NCBI RefSeq assembly: GCF_009730915.1
Contig: NC_052495.1
Coordinates: 310,001 to 374,000 of the forward strand
Reading direction: 5' to 3'
DNA: 64,000 bases
Source: Dioscorea cayenensis subsp. rotundata
Taxonomy: Eukaryota > Streptophyta > Magnoliopsida > Dioscoreales > Dioscoreaceae
Made by a program: the position numbers and the translations under genes. Shown piece after piece: positions 37,555-49,239 of this stretch. Positions within the stretch are counted from its first letter, which is position 1. Every line of letters begins with the position of its first letter. Below the pieces are notes generated by a model that was not told the DNA's origin, searched no databases, and saw only the letters and a program-made list of their open reading frames with translations.

Positions 37555-40500
37555 TGTTGTACCCTGTCCTGATTTAAACCTCGGGCCTATTTAGATTTTT
37601 ATGCTTGCATTAGGGGTAAAATGGTCATTTAGTAGTAGTGGCATTTTTGCATGTTTGTATAGTAGCTTTTATGTAAAAAATCAAGGGCAATTCCGTCATT
37701 TGGATCCATTTTATATGATTTTTCTATTAAGAGGGCAATTAGGTCATTTTCCTATAAAAAAAAAATGATGAATGAATGAGAAAAGCCTGGAACTTTCTTT
37801 TCCTTCTTGCTTCCTTGCTTCCTTGCTTCTTGTTCTTCTTGTTCGGCCGAGCATAAACCTAGAAAAAAAAAATCTTTCCGGCGAGAATTTCCGGCGAACT
37901 TCAATACCAAACTTATTCCTCTCTCACTCCCGAATCCGGTAAGCCTAAGATTCAATGTTTTTGTTTTGTATTTCTTCCGTATTTCCTTGTTTTTAAAATT
38001 GTATAAAAACTTTGATTTCTTCATGGATATGATGATTCATAGGCTTAAATTGAATCCAATGATTTATAATGCATGTATGAGAATGTTGTAGAAGAAAATT
38101 TTTGATTTAGAGTTGTAAATTGGGAGAAAACCATAGTATAAGCTTCGGGTTTACTGTAGCAATTCTGAATTTACTGTAGCACCAAAAATTTTGAGTCTTT
38201 TCTGGTATTTCTTTGGTTCACATTGAAGCTTTTCTTACCCTGAACTCATTGGAACTAGTTTTACTCCATTCTGAGATCGTTTGGATCCAAAATGACGATG
38301 TTTTGCCCTAAAACCCTAATGTTTTGTATTAGACATGTATAATTGTATTTTTATACATTTTCTTGTGATTATCATTATTATGTTCATTAGAATTTTAATT
38401 CCCTGCTTGTATCTAGGTGGCGAAGCGTCCTCTAAAGGGAAGGAGCTCGCCGATCACTGAGTGCGTCTCAGGACGAGACGACTGGTTCTGTGAGTGGGTT
38501 ATGTTGAGTGCACAATTCTAATTGAGTATCGAAAATATTTTATTTGTTTTTTTCTGAAATGATTTCCATGGCTTTATCATGTTTTTAAATCACTAGCTAT
38601 AGGAGAAAAGAAAGTGTAGATGACCACTAGAGACTATGGTTTATTTGGAATGACTTATGGTTTATTTTTTTGAAAAATCATGAGAAAGCTTACTGATGAT
38701 GTACTTGTGTTAGTTGAGATTGAACTTGAGGACATACATGCTTGGTGGATGAATGAAAATTGTTGATTATTACAATGAGTTCATTGAGTCTATGTGTTAT
38801 AAGTGAAATTGATTATGTATGTTCAATGGATGATTTAATCTCCCTAGTGATACATAATTTCTAAAGTTTCAGACATGATATGATACATATGGTACATGGA
38901 ACCTGATGAAGCCTTAAATGCTAAGACATATAATTACACTAGTACGTTGGAAATTGAATGACTTGTGGAACCTTATACATGATTTTGGGTAGTTAGTGAG
39001 ATTTATACTAATATCTTCTTTGCAATATTTGAGAACCATGGATGACATTATTATGCTTATGTTGTCGAATTATCAAAGTTGATGAGGTTTGTTCTTCTGA
39101 GCATAGTGTAGGGTGCTTAGTTGTAGTACGACTATAGTGTGGTATCTACAGGGTGGATGTCAGTGATTATGATTATTATTTTAAATGGAATTTCTTTAGA
39201 AGGTTGATGATGAGTAGCTTGAGTTATATGTGACAAGTGTTAGATTACAAGACTGAATATTCTTGTGAATTTCTAATAATAGTTTGATTTAATGCTACTA
39301 AGAGGAGATAGTTAACTTTTGAGTATTTTGACAATGAGATTATTAATCGATGAAGTAAATATTGATGTTGAGGTAACGACACCATGATAAGGATCTAAGA
39401 TATAATTGAGGATAAGAAAGGGGTTGAATAGTAAAGACTTGTGAAAGTAAATACCTGATAATGTGTAAAGTAGGATTGGATCAATATGTATATATTGACA
39501 TGTGTAAATATATGCGATGAGATGAACATATTTTCATGACTTGTAAAGTATTTAGAGGTTGTGATTGACTAGACTTTGGGGATAAATCTTGTATTTGGAG
39601 GAAAACTTAGTGAGCTGAAGAAAGAGAAAGCTAGAATGATCCTAAGTAACTTGGGGTTTAACTAGAACAAAAGCTATGCTTGTTTTGATGACTTTTATTG
39701 TATTCCAAAACTTAATGTTTCCTTTCTACCTTATTGGTATTTATTTTTAGAAATGATTGTAAAACCTTTCACTTGTATAAGTATGCTTTTGATATTGATA
39801 GTTATGAAAATAAAGGGTTTTTATTTCTGAATGGCATGTTCTTCTAGATTGTGGATATTATAATGCGTTTAATATTGACTGGTTTTATTGTCTAAAGCAA
39901 TGCTTCAGAGCTTCGCATATTATTGTGTTATTCTTGGCATTTGGACAGAAATGTTTTTGAATGTATTGGCACATCGGGATTGGAATACTTTTTGAAAGTT
40001 TACATGCATTGCTATGCTTTTGGCTTTTGGACTTGTGGAAATAGTGTTTATTCCCGATATGTGAATGCTTGTCCCGGATAAGGACCACTGTGACATGAGT
40101 GATTCGATTGTATTATTACTACTGACTATATATTGGTTTTGGATGGTGACGGCGGGCTAAGGCCCGACTCTCGCGATAGTGGGTCCCCAACGGGCCAGCC
40201 TTTAGAGGTGGCGTTGTGGACACAGGGTGTTGATTTGTCGGATCGGTGGGAGCGTAGAGCCCACGATTGGATGATACATCGGGATCCCGGGGTCACCACA
40301 CGGGACCGGTGGGCCAACGTCAGGGTGCGAAGACCTTGACGGCTCTCAACTTAGTCGCGACGGCGGCTAAAGTTAGAGAGAGTGTTTTTTTAGGCCATTG
40401 TTTATTTGATCGAGACGAAATTTCAATATTTGAGGAAAATTCTATTTTCTTGCAATTGGTATATTCGAAGTGTGATCTTTCACATAGCATGTTTGATATC

Positions 40501-41181
40501 TTAATGCTTTTCGAACATATATCATGCAGAATTGAGGATTTGTGATTATCGAGGATTTTATTTATTTAAGTTGGTTTTTCTACTCATTTTGGGAAATTAT
40601 ATCCAAGCATTTGTTTTTATACATGTTGATGTTTTTGTCTATACTCGTGAGAATTTATGTTTTTGGTTTCTAAATACCAAGGTTTCATATCCCTCGTATT
40701 TTTCATTGTGTTGCAAATGTGAGCGTTCCAGTTCATTTAAGTTATTATAGAATGTGTTTATTGGAATTTCATCGATTTGTTTTGATATTACGTTAGATTT
40801 GTGCTAACCCATTCACCGAGTGACTATGGTTACTCACCCCTCCTCCCTTCCAGGTTTTAGTGGTTTGGGTCGTCATAGCGAGGCGAAGTGTTAGCATTTT
40901 GCATTCCAAGTCAGGTTGTTTATTTATTGTTAATCAGGTTGCATTGTATGATTGCAGTGGATCCACTAGTGTTCTTAACTCTGTAACTGTGATTTGTATA
41001 TCTTTCACTTTACTGTTGATTCTTCGAGTGAAAGTTTTGCTTTTGGTACCTTTATTATTGTGGTGTTGTTTAGCAGGAGTTTGTGAGCCTTGCGATGACT
41101 CGAGGGTTGAGTGGTGTGTGTCCCTCCTCGGGATCGTCGCGGCGGTTGTCACGTGGCGGGCCCGCAGGTCGGGACGTGACA
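37555..41181 (+). mobile_element. Solo LTR of 3627 bp (family 2) nested in the hAT element
   Basis: Begins tgttgtaccctgtcctg and ends cgggacgtgaca, with TTACC on both sides (37550-37554 and 41182-41186). A TATA-like cctataaaaaaa lies near 37750, where transcription would start. The interior is non-coding; short ORFs (for example at 40860-41228 and 40267-40545) have no recognisable domains. A GC-rich block at 40140-40370 and a tactcacccctcc stretch near 40830 are typical of long plant LTRs of this style. No second LTR or internal region is present. Confidence 0.85.
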
Positions 41182-41662
41182 TTACCCGCCGGGTTGACTC
41201 GGCGTTAACTGACCCCGTTACAGTGTGAGTCGGTTACGGGTTGGCGGCCCGGCCTACCGGATTAGATGACCCAGTGAGTTTTACCGGGCCGGGCCAAAAA
41301 TGACGGCTCGTGCCCCCCTCTACATCTATAACCCCAAATCTGAAAATCTGAAATTTAGGGTTATAGTTAGGGATGGCCTTATGCCTTTATGCCAAATCAC
41401 ACCTAGGCATGTCACATCATGTTTTTTTGCAATATCATTGCTTTTATCATGCCATCTTCTTTATGCGCCAAATAATAACAATTATATAACTCCTGCTATG
41501 CTGATTTATATAACATCAAAACAAACAACCTACTTTATAAGGGCAAGTGTGTGGCTATATGCCTTGGTATCTCAGATAAATGATTAGAATCCAGAGAATA
41601 AGAAGGAAGAGGAAAGAAAATAACAAAAAAAACTATTTATTTAAGCTGGAGCTTAACTATGA

Positions 41663-41760
41663 CATACTTTATTAACATACAAAGATAAAGAAGCTGCAGC
41701 TGCATACTTTATTAACATACAAAGATAAAGAAGCTGCAGCTGCAGCAGCAGCAGCAGCAG
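41663..41760. repeat. 40-bp direct duplication plus (CAG)n in the lectin 3' UTR
   Basis: catactttattaacatacaa and the 20 bases after it occur twice, starting at 41663 and 41703, apparently without mismatch. The second copy runs into about seven gca units. Confidence 0.9.
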
Positions 41761-41891
41761 TTTTATTCTCTAGCTAGCCAGCTCACACAAGCAAGAAAGA
41801 ACACAACGGAGAACAAAGAAACACATGCATGCGTATAGAAATTAAACCATTGCCTTATATATATATATATGCGTACATGAAAAACAAGAGT

Positions 41892-42782
41892 CTAAGCAGT
41901 CACCATCTTAATCTTCTCAGCAACAACAGCGGCAGACGTAGCAGAAGAACCATCATAAAGCCAAGTCCTACGTCCATAAATAGCAATCCTACCAAAATAC
42001 CGAAGAAGACAAACATAAAGATTCTCTCTAGCTGCATGTCCACCTTCCCACTGTGTATAAACTCCAGATTCATTATACCCTTGAAGAAGAAGCTCTCCAT
42101 TAGACTTAAGCTCAAGAAAGCACTCTGTTGGTTCAGAACTCGTTGGCCATGAATGCCATATAGTACTATCAGTAGCATCATCCTTCACAGCGAGTGCACA
42201 TCCATTAGTAATAACAGTTGTAACCATGCCGTTTTGTGCAATAACAACATCACCATTTGCACTGCCAGTGGCAATGTTACCAGAGAAAAGAATGTAATCT
42301 GTGGACCCTGTCTTGAGCTTTTCATGGTTAAGGCCTAGGGTGGGTTTGTCGATATTAAATAAAGTTGGAGGCTGGACACCATTGTTCCAGATGGCAGGGC
42401 CAAAGATACCAAGCTTGCCGTCTATGAATAGCAAAGCGTATCGGCCGGTGCTGGTCTCCTTGCCGATGGTTTGAGTGGGGGTTCGCTCATTATCGGGGAT
42501 CAGAATAAGTTGGCCTTTGTCACTGACGAAGAGGGCACAGTATGAGGTGGTGGTGCTTGTGTTGAAGTTTAGGACGGGGCTGCCGGTTTTGTAGAGAATA
42601 AGGCCACAGTCCTTGGATAGGGATAAAGTTAGGTCACCGTCGGTAAGGCTTTGGCCGCCGAAGAGGAATTGGAGAGGCATCGAGAACATGGCTTGTGTAG
42701 CTGTATGGGAGGATGATGGGAGGATGAGAAGAAGAATCAGGGCAAGGATTAATGGGAGGAGAAGTTGATGATGATGAGCCAT
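41892..42782 (-). CDS. Secreted bulb-type (GNA-like) lectin with two tandem domains
   Basis: A single-exon frame of 296 residues. Residues 1-28 are a strong signal peptide with an LLLPLILALILLLILP core. The first B-lectin domain is about 35-150 (SLTDGDLTLSLSKDCGLILY, then YCALFVSDKGQLILIPDN, then STGRYALLFIDGKLGIFGP). The second is about 165-275 (STDYILFSGN, then GDVVIAQNGMV, then CALAVKD, then CFLELKSNGELLLQGY). Canonical mannose pockets follow QxDxNxVxY. Here the best match is SKDCGLILY, which keeps D and Y but not Q or N, and the others are more degenerate. Mannose binding is therefore doubtful, and another ligand or a storage/defence role is possible. Two-domain GNA lectins are typical of monocots. 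The start is the only ATG ahead of the signal peptide. Confidence 0.9.
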   Translation of the reverse strand: MAHHHQLLLPLILALILLLILPSSSHTATQAMFSMPLQFLFGGQSLTDGDLTLSLSKDCGLILYKTGSPVLNFNTSTTTSYCALFVSDKGQLILIPDNERTPTQTIGKETSTGRYALLFIDGKLGIFGPAIWNNGVQPPTLFNIDKPTLGLNHEKLKTGSTDYILFSGNIATGSANGDVVIAQNGMVTTVITNGCALAVKDDATDSTIWHSWPTSSEPTECFLELKSNGELLLQGYNESGVYTQWEGGHAARENLYVCLLRYFGRIAIYGRRTWLYDGSSATSAAVVAEKIKMVTA

Positions 42783-42844
42783 TAATTGGTTTTAATAGGG
42801 TTTTTGGTTACTTCGAGTTTGTGTGATTAATTTCACGGTTGCGC

Positions 42845-42860
42845 AGGTATTTATAATTGT
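42845..42860 (-). promoter_or_regulatory. TATA box of the lectin gene
   Basis: On the minus strand, attataaata lies about 65-75 bp upstream of the ATG at 42782, a normal plant core-promoter distance. Confidence 0.7.
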
Positions 42861-44871
42861 GAGATGAACAGGTAATTGCATGATTGAGGGGTGGTTTAGT
42901 CAATTAACTTGCTCGGATTATTTAAGTCATTTAGTCATGCATCAATAATGCGTTTTTCCTTTTGTTATCTCGGTGGGTGTGTTGTTTTTATTAGGTGTTT
43001 GAGTATCGATCGTTATGTTTATATATATATATATATATATGTAATATACTAATATGAATAGACATAAATTATGTTTTTTTTTTATCAATTTAAGGTGTTA
43101 TAGTTTTGCTAAAGCGGTTGATCTCCTTAGCTTGTCTTTACTTACTAATTACTTTATTTTATTTTATTTATTTATTTAAGCACCGTCAGTAATAAAGTTT
43201 TAACTTTTTATTTATGCATATATTTTAAGGTGAATTACCACTGAATTACATGTGATTTTTCTTATTTATTCGCTATACTAAAATACTTTAGCAAATAAAT
43301 AAATATTTATGAATTAATATGCATCACAATTGAATTTTAATAATTTTTTATAAAAATAAAATTTTTACCAGAATATCAGAATATATGAAAGGCATAGATA
43401 ATGATATCAAACATGGTAAGTATGTGTGGGTAATAATATCAAACCTTTTGATTCCTACCATTTTCTTTTTGCTGTGGTATTTTTCGGTCCAATCAATCTT
43501 TGAGCTTGATGTCTCTGAAGGGTTTAAATGAAAAATGAAAAATGGAAAATAAAAGATGGAGCTAAAAATGTTTTTAAATAAAATCTAAATAAGAAGTTAA
43601 ATATGATAAACAATATATTTTTATAAATATTTTTTTAAAAAAGCAATTTTTATTTTTTGATATTTTTAATATATGTATCGCATAGATATTGATATCAAAA
43701 CGTGGCAATAATGGGGATATATGTAGTACGATATTCTCGGCGTTTCATCCAATAGAAAAAATACTTGGTTTTATAGATCTCTATTTGTGCATCGCTTCAT
43801 GTGATTTTATGTACCTGAAGTGATAGTGATGGTCATGGCAAGTTAGGTGGCAGCATTGACGGTAGCAAAATCAAGAATAAGGGTGCTAGTTTCAAATTAA
43901 AAATATTAAAAAAATTTATATTGTATGTCACCTCATATAGTTTGTCCTAAAAACAAGTTTAAAAAAAAATATATATAGAGATATTGATTGGACAAAATCA
44001 AGTTTTTTATTTAAAAAATATATTTAGTCAAATTATCTCTAGTTTTAAATGCACAAAATATATTAAATTGAAACTTTGTGAAATAAAGCTTATTAAAATT
44101 GAAACTTTGTTTTATAAATTTAACCCAAATTTTTTTTTAAAAAAAATCTCATACATAGATAGAAAGAAAAAAATTATTTCATTTCTTTTTTTAAATTATA
44201 AAGAAGCTCAGCCAAACATTCATAAACAAATCAATGAATGTATTACAATTTTATTCAAAATCTAATAAATAAATTTATAATTTAGTTAGGGTTGTTTAAC
44301 CTTTTGATTCCGTCTCGTTCTTTTTTTTTTCTCTGCTATAGTCACAAATCCAATCGATTTTCAAGCTCAGTCTCCCTTAGGATAGGGCTTTAATAGAAAT
44401 GAGACACAGAGCTAAAAATATTTTTTAACAAATCCAAATAAAAAGTCAAATGAGCTAAATAATATATTTTTACAAATATTTTCTACAAATATAATTCTTA
44501 ATGTTTTATATTTCAATTTATATAAATTTTTTTTCTTAAAAATAAAATTTTTATACAACACAAATTGTAAAAATGAAAGGGTGAAATAATTGATTAGCTG
44601 GAAATAATTTTTTTAAAAATTATAATTTTTTAAATTAACATCTCACACTAAAAAAAATATTATAACCTAAAAAGAAAAGGTGAGGCTCGTGGGGGTGGTG
44701 GCATTCTTCGTCTCACTGGCTACGTTCGTCAATAGACGCGTGAAAGGATTTATTTTTAATATTTCTTTTTTTAAATAATAATGATACTAAATATTTACAA
44801 AAACAATGCATAATGAAAGTTCATAACATGTAATTCATCTTTCAAACAAGTCACAATTAATAACACTAAAA
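42861..44871. other. Gene-free AT-rich stretch with a diverged direct repeat
   Basis: Segments near 43441-43660 and 44296-44490 are related. Both start aaccttttgattcc, pass through a caatc..tttgagct / caatcgattttcaagct part, and end in aatatatttttataaatattt-like sequence. No gene is supported. Confidence 0.5.
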
Positions 44872-47446
44872 TGTTTGTCATGTCCCGAACCCGGCTCACC
44901 GGACCCTGGTGCACCGATAAAAGGCCGCACATCTACAGTGCATAACATAGTAGGCATGAAAAGCCTCAAAACTGGTCTTACAACCGAAAATATAAAATTT
45001 AAAATTACAACTTTAGTTATAAGATGAATATAACAGGGTTCAAAACAAAGAGATTTTCTAAATCAAAATTCACATACTAACACAAACAAACATAATGATA
45101 AGCCATTTAAACATACAACACAAGCTCTTGCTAGCCCACTTAATTGGTTGCCAACTATTTACTCCTAATATGAAAAAATTCAACAACTAGATTATGAGCT
45201 TCACAATGCAGTAAGTAACCCACTAAAAATAACTAGGACCATGTGAAATTCAAAATTTCAGAACAAAAAACAAATCATATCAGATATTATAGATATTTAT
45301 AAAAAATGTAGTTCATAAAATCAAAGGGATTCAACAAAATACAATTTAATAGCAGACAGAAATATATGTCTCCAAATTACTATAACCAAAACAAAATATT
45401 AGAAATCATTTGTTTAAACTTAGTGACCCAAGTCAGAATTTCAGAGCTCATTTGTTTAGCCTCAGTGACCCGAGCCATATTTTCAGAAACCGTTATTTTT
45501 TACCGACGGAATGGTGCGAACTATAGTTTTTTTTTTATTAAAGTCCAAGGTTCATGTCGACATGATCCGTGCTTAACCCCAGTGATAAGGTTAGTGCCTA
45601 ATTAAATGAAGACTAAACGTATTTATATAAAAATAACTTTGTTATCTAAAAGCAAAACATAATTTCAAAATTTCAGACAGGTCAAGATTTGTAGAATAAG
45701 ATTTGCAGGATAATTTATCGTGTAAAACAAACAAATGCACGTCTGATCTCAATTTTTTATAGCAAAATAATCCAGTTATTCAAAAAATAATACACTTATT
45801 AAATCAATAATTAATTAACAAATATTTCTATAATTTAATTAGTAAAAAAATAAATGAATAAATCATTAAATCAACATAGCTAATAAGCTAATAATTAATT
45901 AAATGAATAATTTTGAATATAATTAATCAGATAATTGAATAAGTAAATACATAAATAAAAATTTATAATTTCTAAGTACAATCAACAGAAATTGGCATTG
46001 AATTCAAAGCCTAAAAAACATTCAAATATTATTTAGTTAATTAACACTAAAAAATACACCCCAAGTCTTACACGAAATCAAGACTTTTGGCATGCCCTAT
46101 ATTTTGGAAGAGATTCTATTAGTTTCAAACAATATCTAATGATGCTACAAAACTAAAGAGTCTAATAAGCAATAGTACTACAAAATGAGATTTTAAGAAA
46201 CGTACAGATGCGAAAGGTTCAAGCTATTAATATAGACTCCAAAATATTGATTCTTGTGATGGTACAATAGCAACTATTCACTCTAAAGGCATATGAACAA
46301 TTCCATCAAGACCACTGAGTACTAAACCCCTCATCACTTTACATATACTATTCTAAATCACAAATTTCAAGATTATGAGGAAAGTAGACACTTAAAACTA
46401 TGATATCCAAATTTCACATTATTTGTTGTTCTACTCAAATTATAGCATTTATTTGATTCTCCAGCTATTTCTACAACCTTGTAATTCAGACATATACCAT
46501 CTAAACATGCATATCTCTCAACCTACAACTCTAGAAGTAATGAAATTTTACTAAAAATCAGATAACTCAAAAGGGACAACTTTCCTATTTTTTACCTTAC
46601 CTAATTCAATCTTCATGAACATAAAAAATGGGCATAAAGTTTCAGCTTATGCACAGAAATATATTATACTAATAGGGCTATATCTCACAAACTACAGATG
46701 CAAAAAATCTGAAATTTTTTAGTTACTTAAGTAACATCAAAATCTACAACTTTTATATTTTACTCTACTCCAAATTCTGCCTCTAAAACTCATAAAATTG
46801 GAGAGGAGTTTTTGCTATAATAAAAAAAAAATGATATCTGAAACCTATTAAATGAAATCAGCTAACAATTCCTTTCTAATGGCGAAAGATTGTATCTCAA
46901 TCAACCATACATTACATTACATCAAATATATCATGCAAAACCTCATCCTTGAGTCGTTCCATAATAACATCATGGTCATAGATCCTAAGAGTATAAAATT
47001 CCTTCAAACTACAAATTGGGAGCAAACCCTAGAAATTTAAGGGCTAAATCTAAGGTTTAAAAATGAATCACAAATAGGAACAAATTTTACGGTTTCAGAA
47101 AGAAAGAAATCTCACAGAGCCAACAAGCATCAATAATAATAATTAAAATCCTACACAAAGCTCCAAGATCCTACTTTGAAAGTATAACCAAAGCAAGTCT
47201 CGACAATAAGATCCACTCATCCTTGCTATCGGCACCACCATGAAGAAAAGGAAAGGAAGGTTTTTACAACGATAGGAGATCATGGATGGTGGAAATAGAG
47301 TCAGATCGTGAAATTTGGTAACCGCTACAGATAAGAACTAGGGTTATATAAATTTAAAATAAATGGCTAGGATTAAATAGGGGTGGTCCTCACAATATTA
47401 GTTTACTTAATGTGATATTTTCAATTTTTTTTGTGGATAATGACCA
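44872..47446 (-). mobile_element. Probable LTR (about 2.6 kb) on the minus strand, related in style to family 2
   Basis: On the minus strand its end reads cgggttcgggacatgaca, like the cgggacgtgaca end of the LTR at 37555-41181. A TATA-like tttatataaccctag lies near 47350 on the same strand. A TAAAA pentamer flanks both proposed ends (44867-44871 and 47447-47451), but such an AT-rich match could be chance, so the left boundary is firmer than the right. The interior is non-coding. Confidence 0.45.
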
Positions 47447-47998
47447 TAAAACATCTCATAATTTAATTTTTTTTTTAATTATTTTCACAAAAAAGGAAAA
47501 TAAAAATGTTAATACAAGCCAAGATCAAGTATAAAGTAAATGTTTTCCCCAAAGTAATGCTTATTCTAATATCAATAACAATTATAAAGTATGGTGTAAA
47601 TATGTTCAGAATGAGTTGAATGTCTGTGATTTTTGTTGAGCATATAGATAGATATAGCTTGTTGGTTTTAAAAGTCAAGATAGGTTATATCATAACCTAA
47701 AATCATAAAAAAAAAATATTACTATTAAACTTTTTTGAATAAAAATAACAATATGAAAAAAAATTTAGCATAATAATTTTTTTATTTATCATTTTAAATT
47801 AGATAACTTATCTTTTTTTATATAATATTAATATTAAAACATTGCCAAGCTGTTAACAAGAAAAATTCAAGCACATACATCATTATAAACAAACGAGAAT
47901 TTCTTTTTGTTTGTAATATTATTTAATTTTACTAATCATCCCTATGATATTCCATCATAATTTTCATGCCTTTCTTTCTTATTTTAATATTTTTTTAT

Positions 47999-49222
47999 TG
48001 ATAAGGGACGCAAACGTACGTGTCGATCAAGTAGCAAAGTGTGCTTAATAGTAGGGTATCGATCCACAGGAAAAAAATAGAGAGTACTAGTACTAATACT
48101 AAATCCGAAAACTAACCAACCAAAAGTTGCAATGTGTGAATGCGAACAAGAGAACTGAAAAAGAAAATAAGAGAACAAAAGTAAAATCGGTTGAGTAAGC
48201 AAGGGGGAAACAGGATGCTCGGGCATAGAATCCCTCTAAGGTTTTTATAAGTTCAGGATAAAGGTTGTTAGTTAGCAATCGTATTTGAACCGAAAGAAGT
48301 CCTAAAATATACTAACACCCTCTTGCAGGGGCAAGTAGTAATTAATCAAGTACAATGCTAATATAGACCCCCACGATTGTATTACACTCTATAAAATCTC
48401 AATGTGAATTAACAAGAATTCAATAAGCAGACAACTCTTCTTGCAAAGCTATTACCCCTAATCCCACACGAAAAAAAAATATAATTTCTTCTAAAATCTA
48501 CTCCCTCTAATTGCAAAAGCGCATGGAATTACTTGCTAATTCACTCATAAGGATTGTGGGAGGAGAACTCTCGACTCAAAAGTACCATATTTCTTGGCTT
48601 ACTCACAATCCCCTTTAATCACCGCATGCCTATGCTAGGTGAGTCTTTCAACTTGTCACACAAGTGAATCATATATGAAACTAAGGCTTTCGGCTCAATA
48701 GCAGTCAAGACATTGATAACACGCCATTGAATTCAAATAATATGAATTACAATTAGAAAATAATTAAATCATAAAGACCCACAACCAATGTCAAATAGGT
48801 CAACCCCTAGAGTTCATCTACACCCAAGCATCTACAAAATTAGTTCTCCATTAATAGAGAACAACAATACAATTCACAAGACACAATGAGAATGAATGAA
48901 AACATAGAAACCCCCTTCATGATTGTGACATTGGGATTGCCGTCGAATCTTCCCAAGAACCTTCCAAAGACGCTGCCAAGACACTCCTAACGGCTCAAAT
49001 CTCTATTCTCAAGGTAGGTGGGTTGTTTCTCCCTCTTAATTTGCCTCTAAAAACCTATAGAATCGCCTCCTTTATTTCCCTAAGCCTTGCTATCAAAAGA
49101 ACAAAAGATCACCTTCAAAACCCTAATTAGGAATATTTATACCTAGCCACTTACAAGCGGCCATAAGAAGCTGGAGAAGATGGGTCGCGAGCCTTGCGGA
49201 ATTACTTATGGCTGCAAGTCCT
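47999..49222 (-). mobile_element. Family-1 LTR, reversed, truncated (head-to-head partner of the next)
   Basis: Starts tgataagggacgcaaacg, the reverse complement of the family-1 LTR end. It runs back through the regions seen in 34650-35751 and part of U3, then stops at gctgcaag near 49222, where a forward copy follows. Confidence 0.8.
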
Positions 49223-49239
49223 ATGTACGTGAGATCTTT

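Larger units (their letters stand above)
36462..41322. mobile_element. hAT-type element, interrupted by a solo LTR
   Basis: Left end tagagatgggcacaggccgg. Right end, as reverse complement, tagaggggggcacgagccg. Flanking octamers catccatg (36454-36461) and catctata (41323-41330) agree at six of eight positions. GC-rich subterminal blocks with repeated cggcccg/acccgg lie at both ends. Without the nested LTR the element is about 1.23 kb and encodes no transposase, so it was non-autonomous. Confidence 0.82.
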
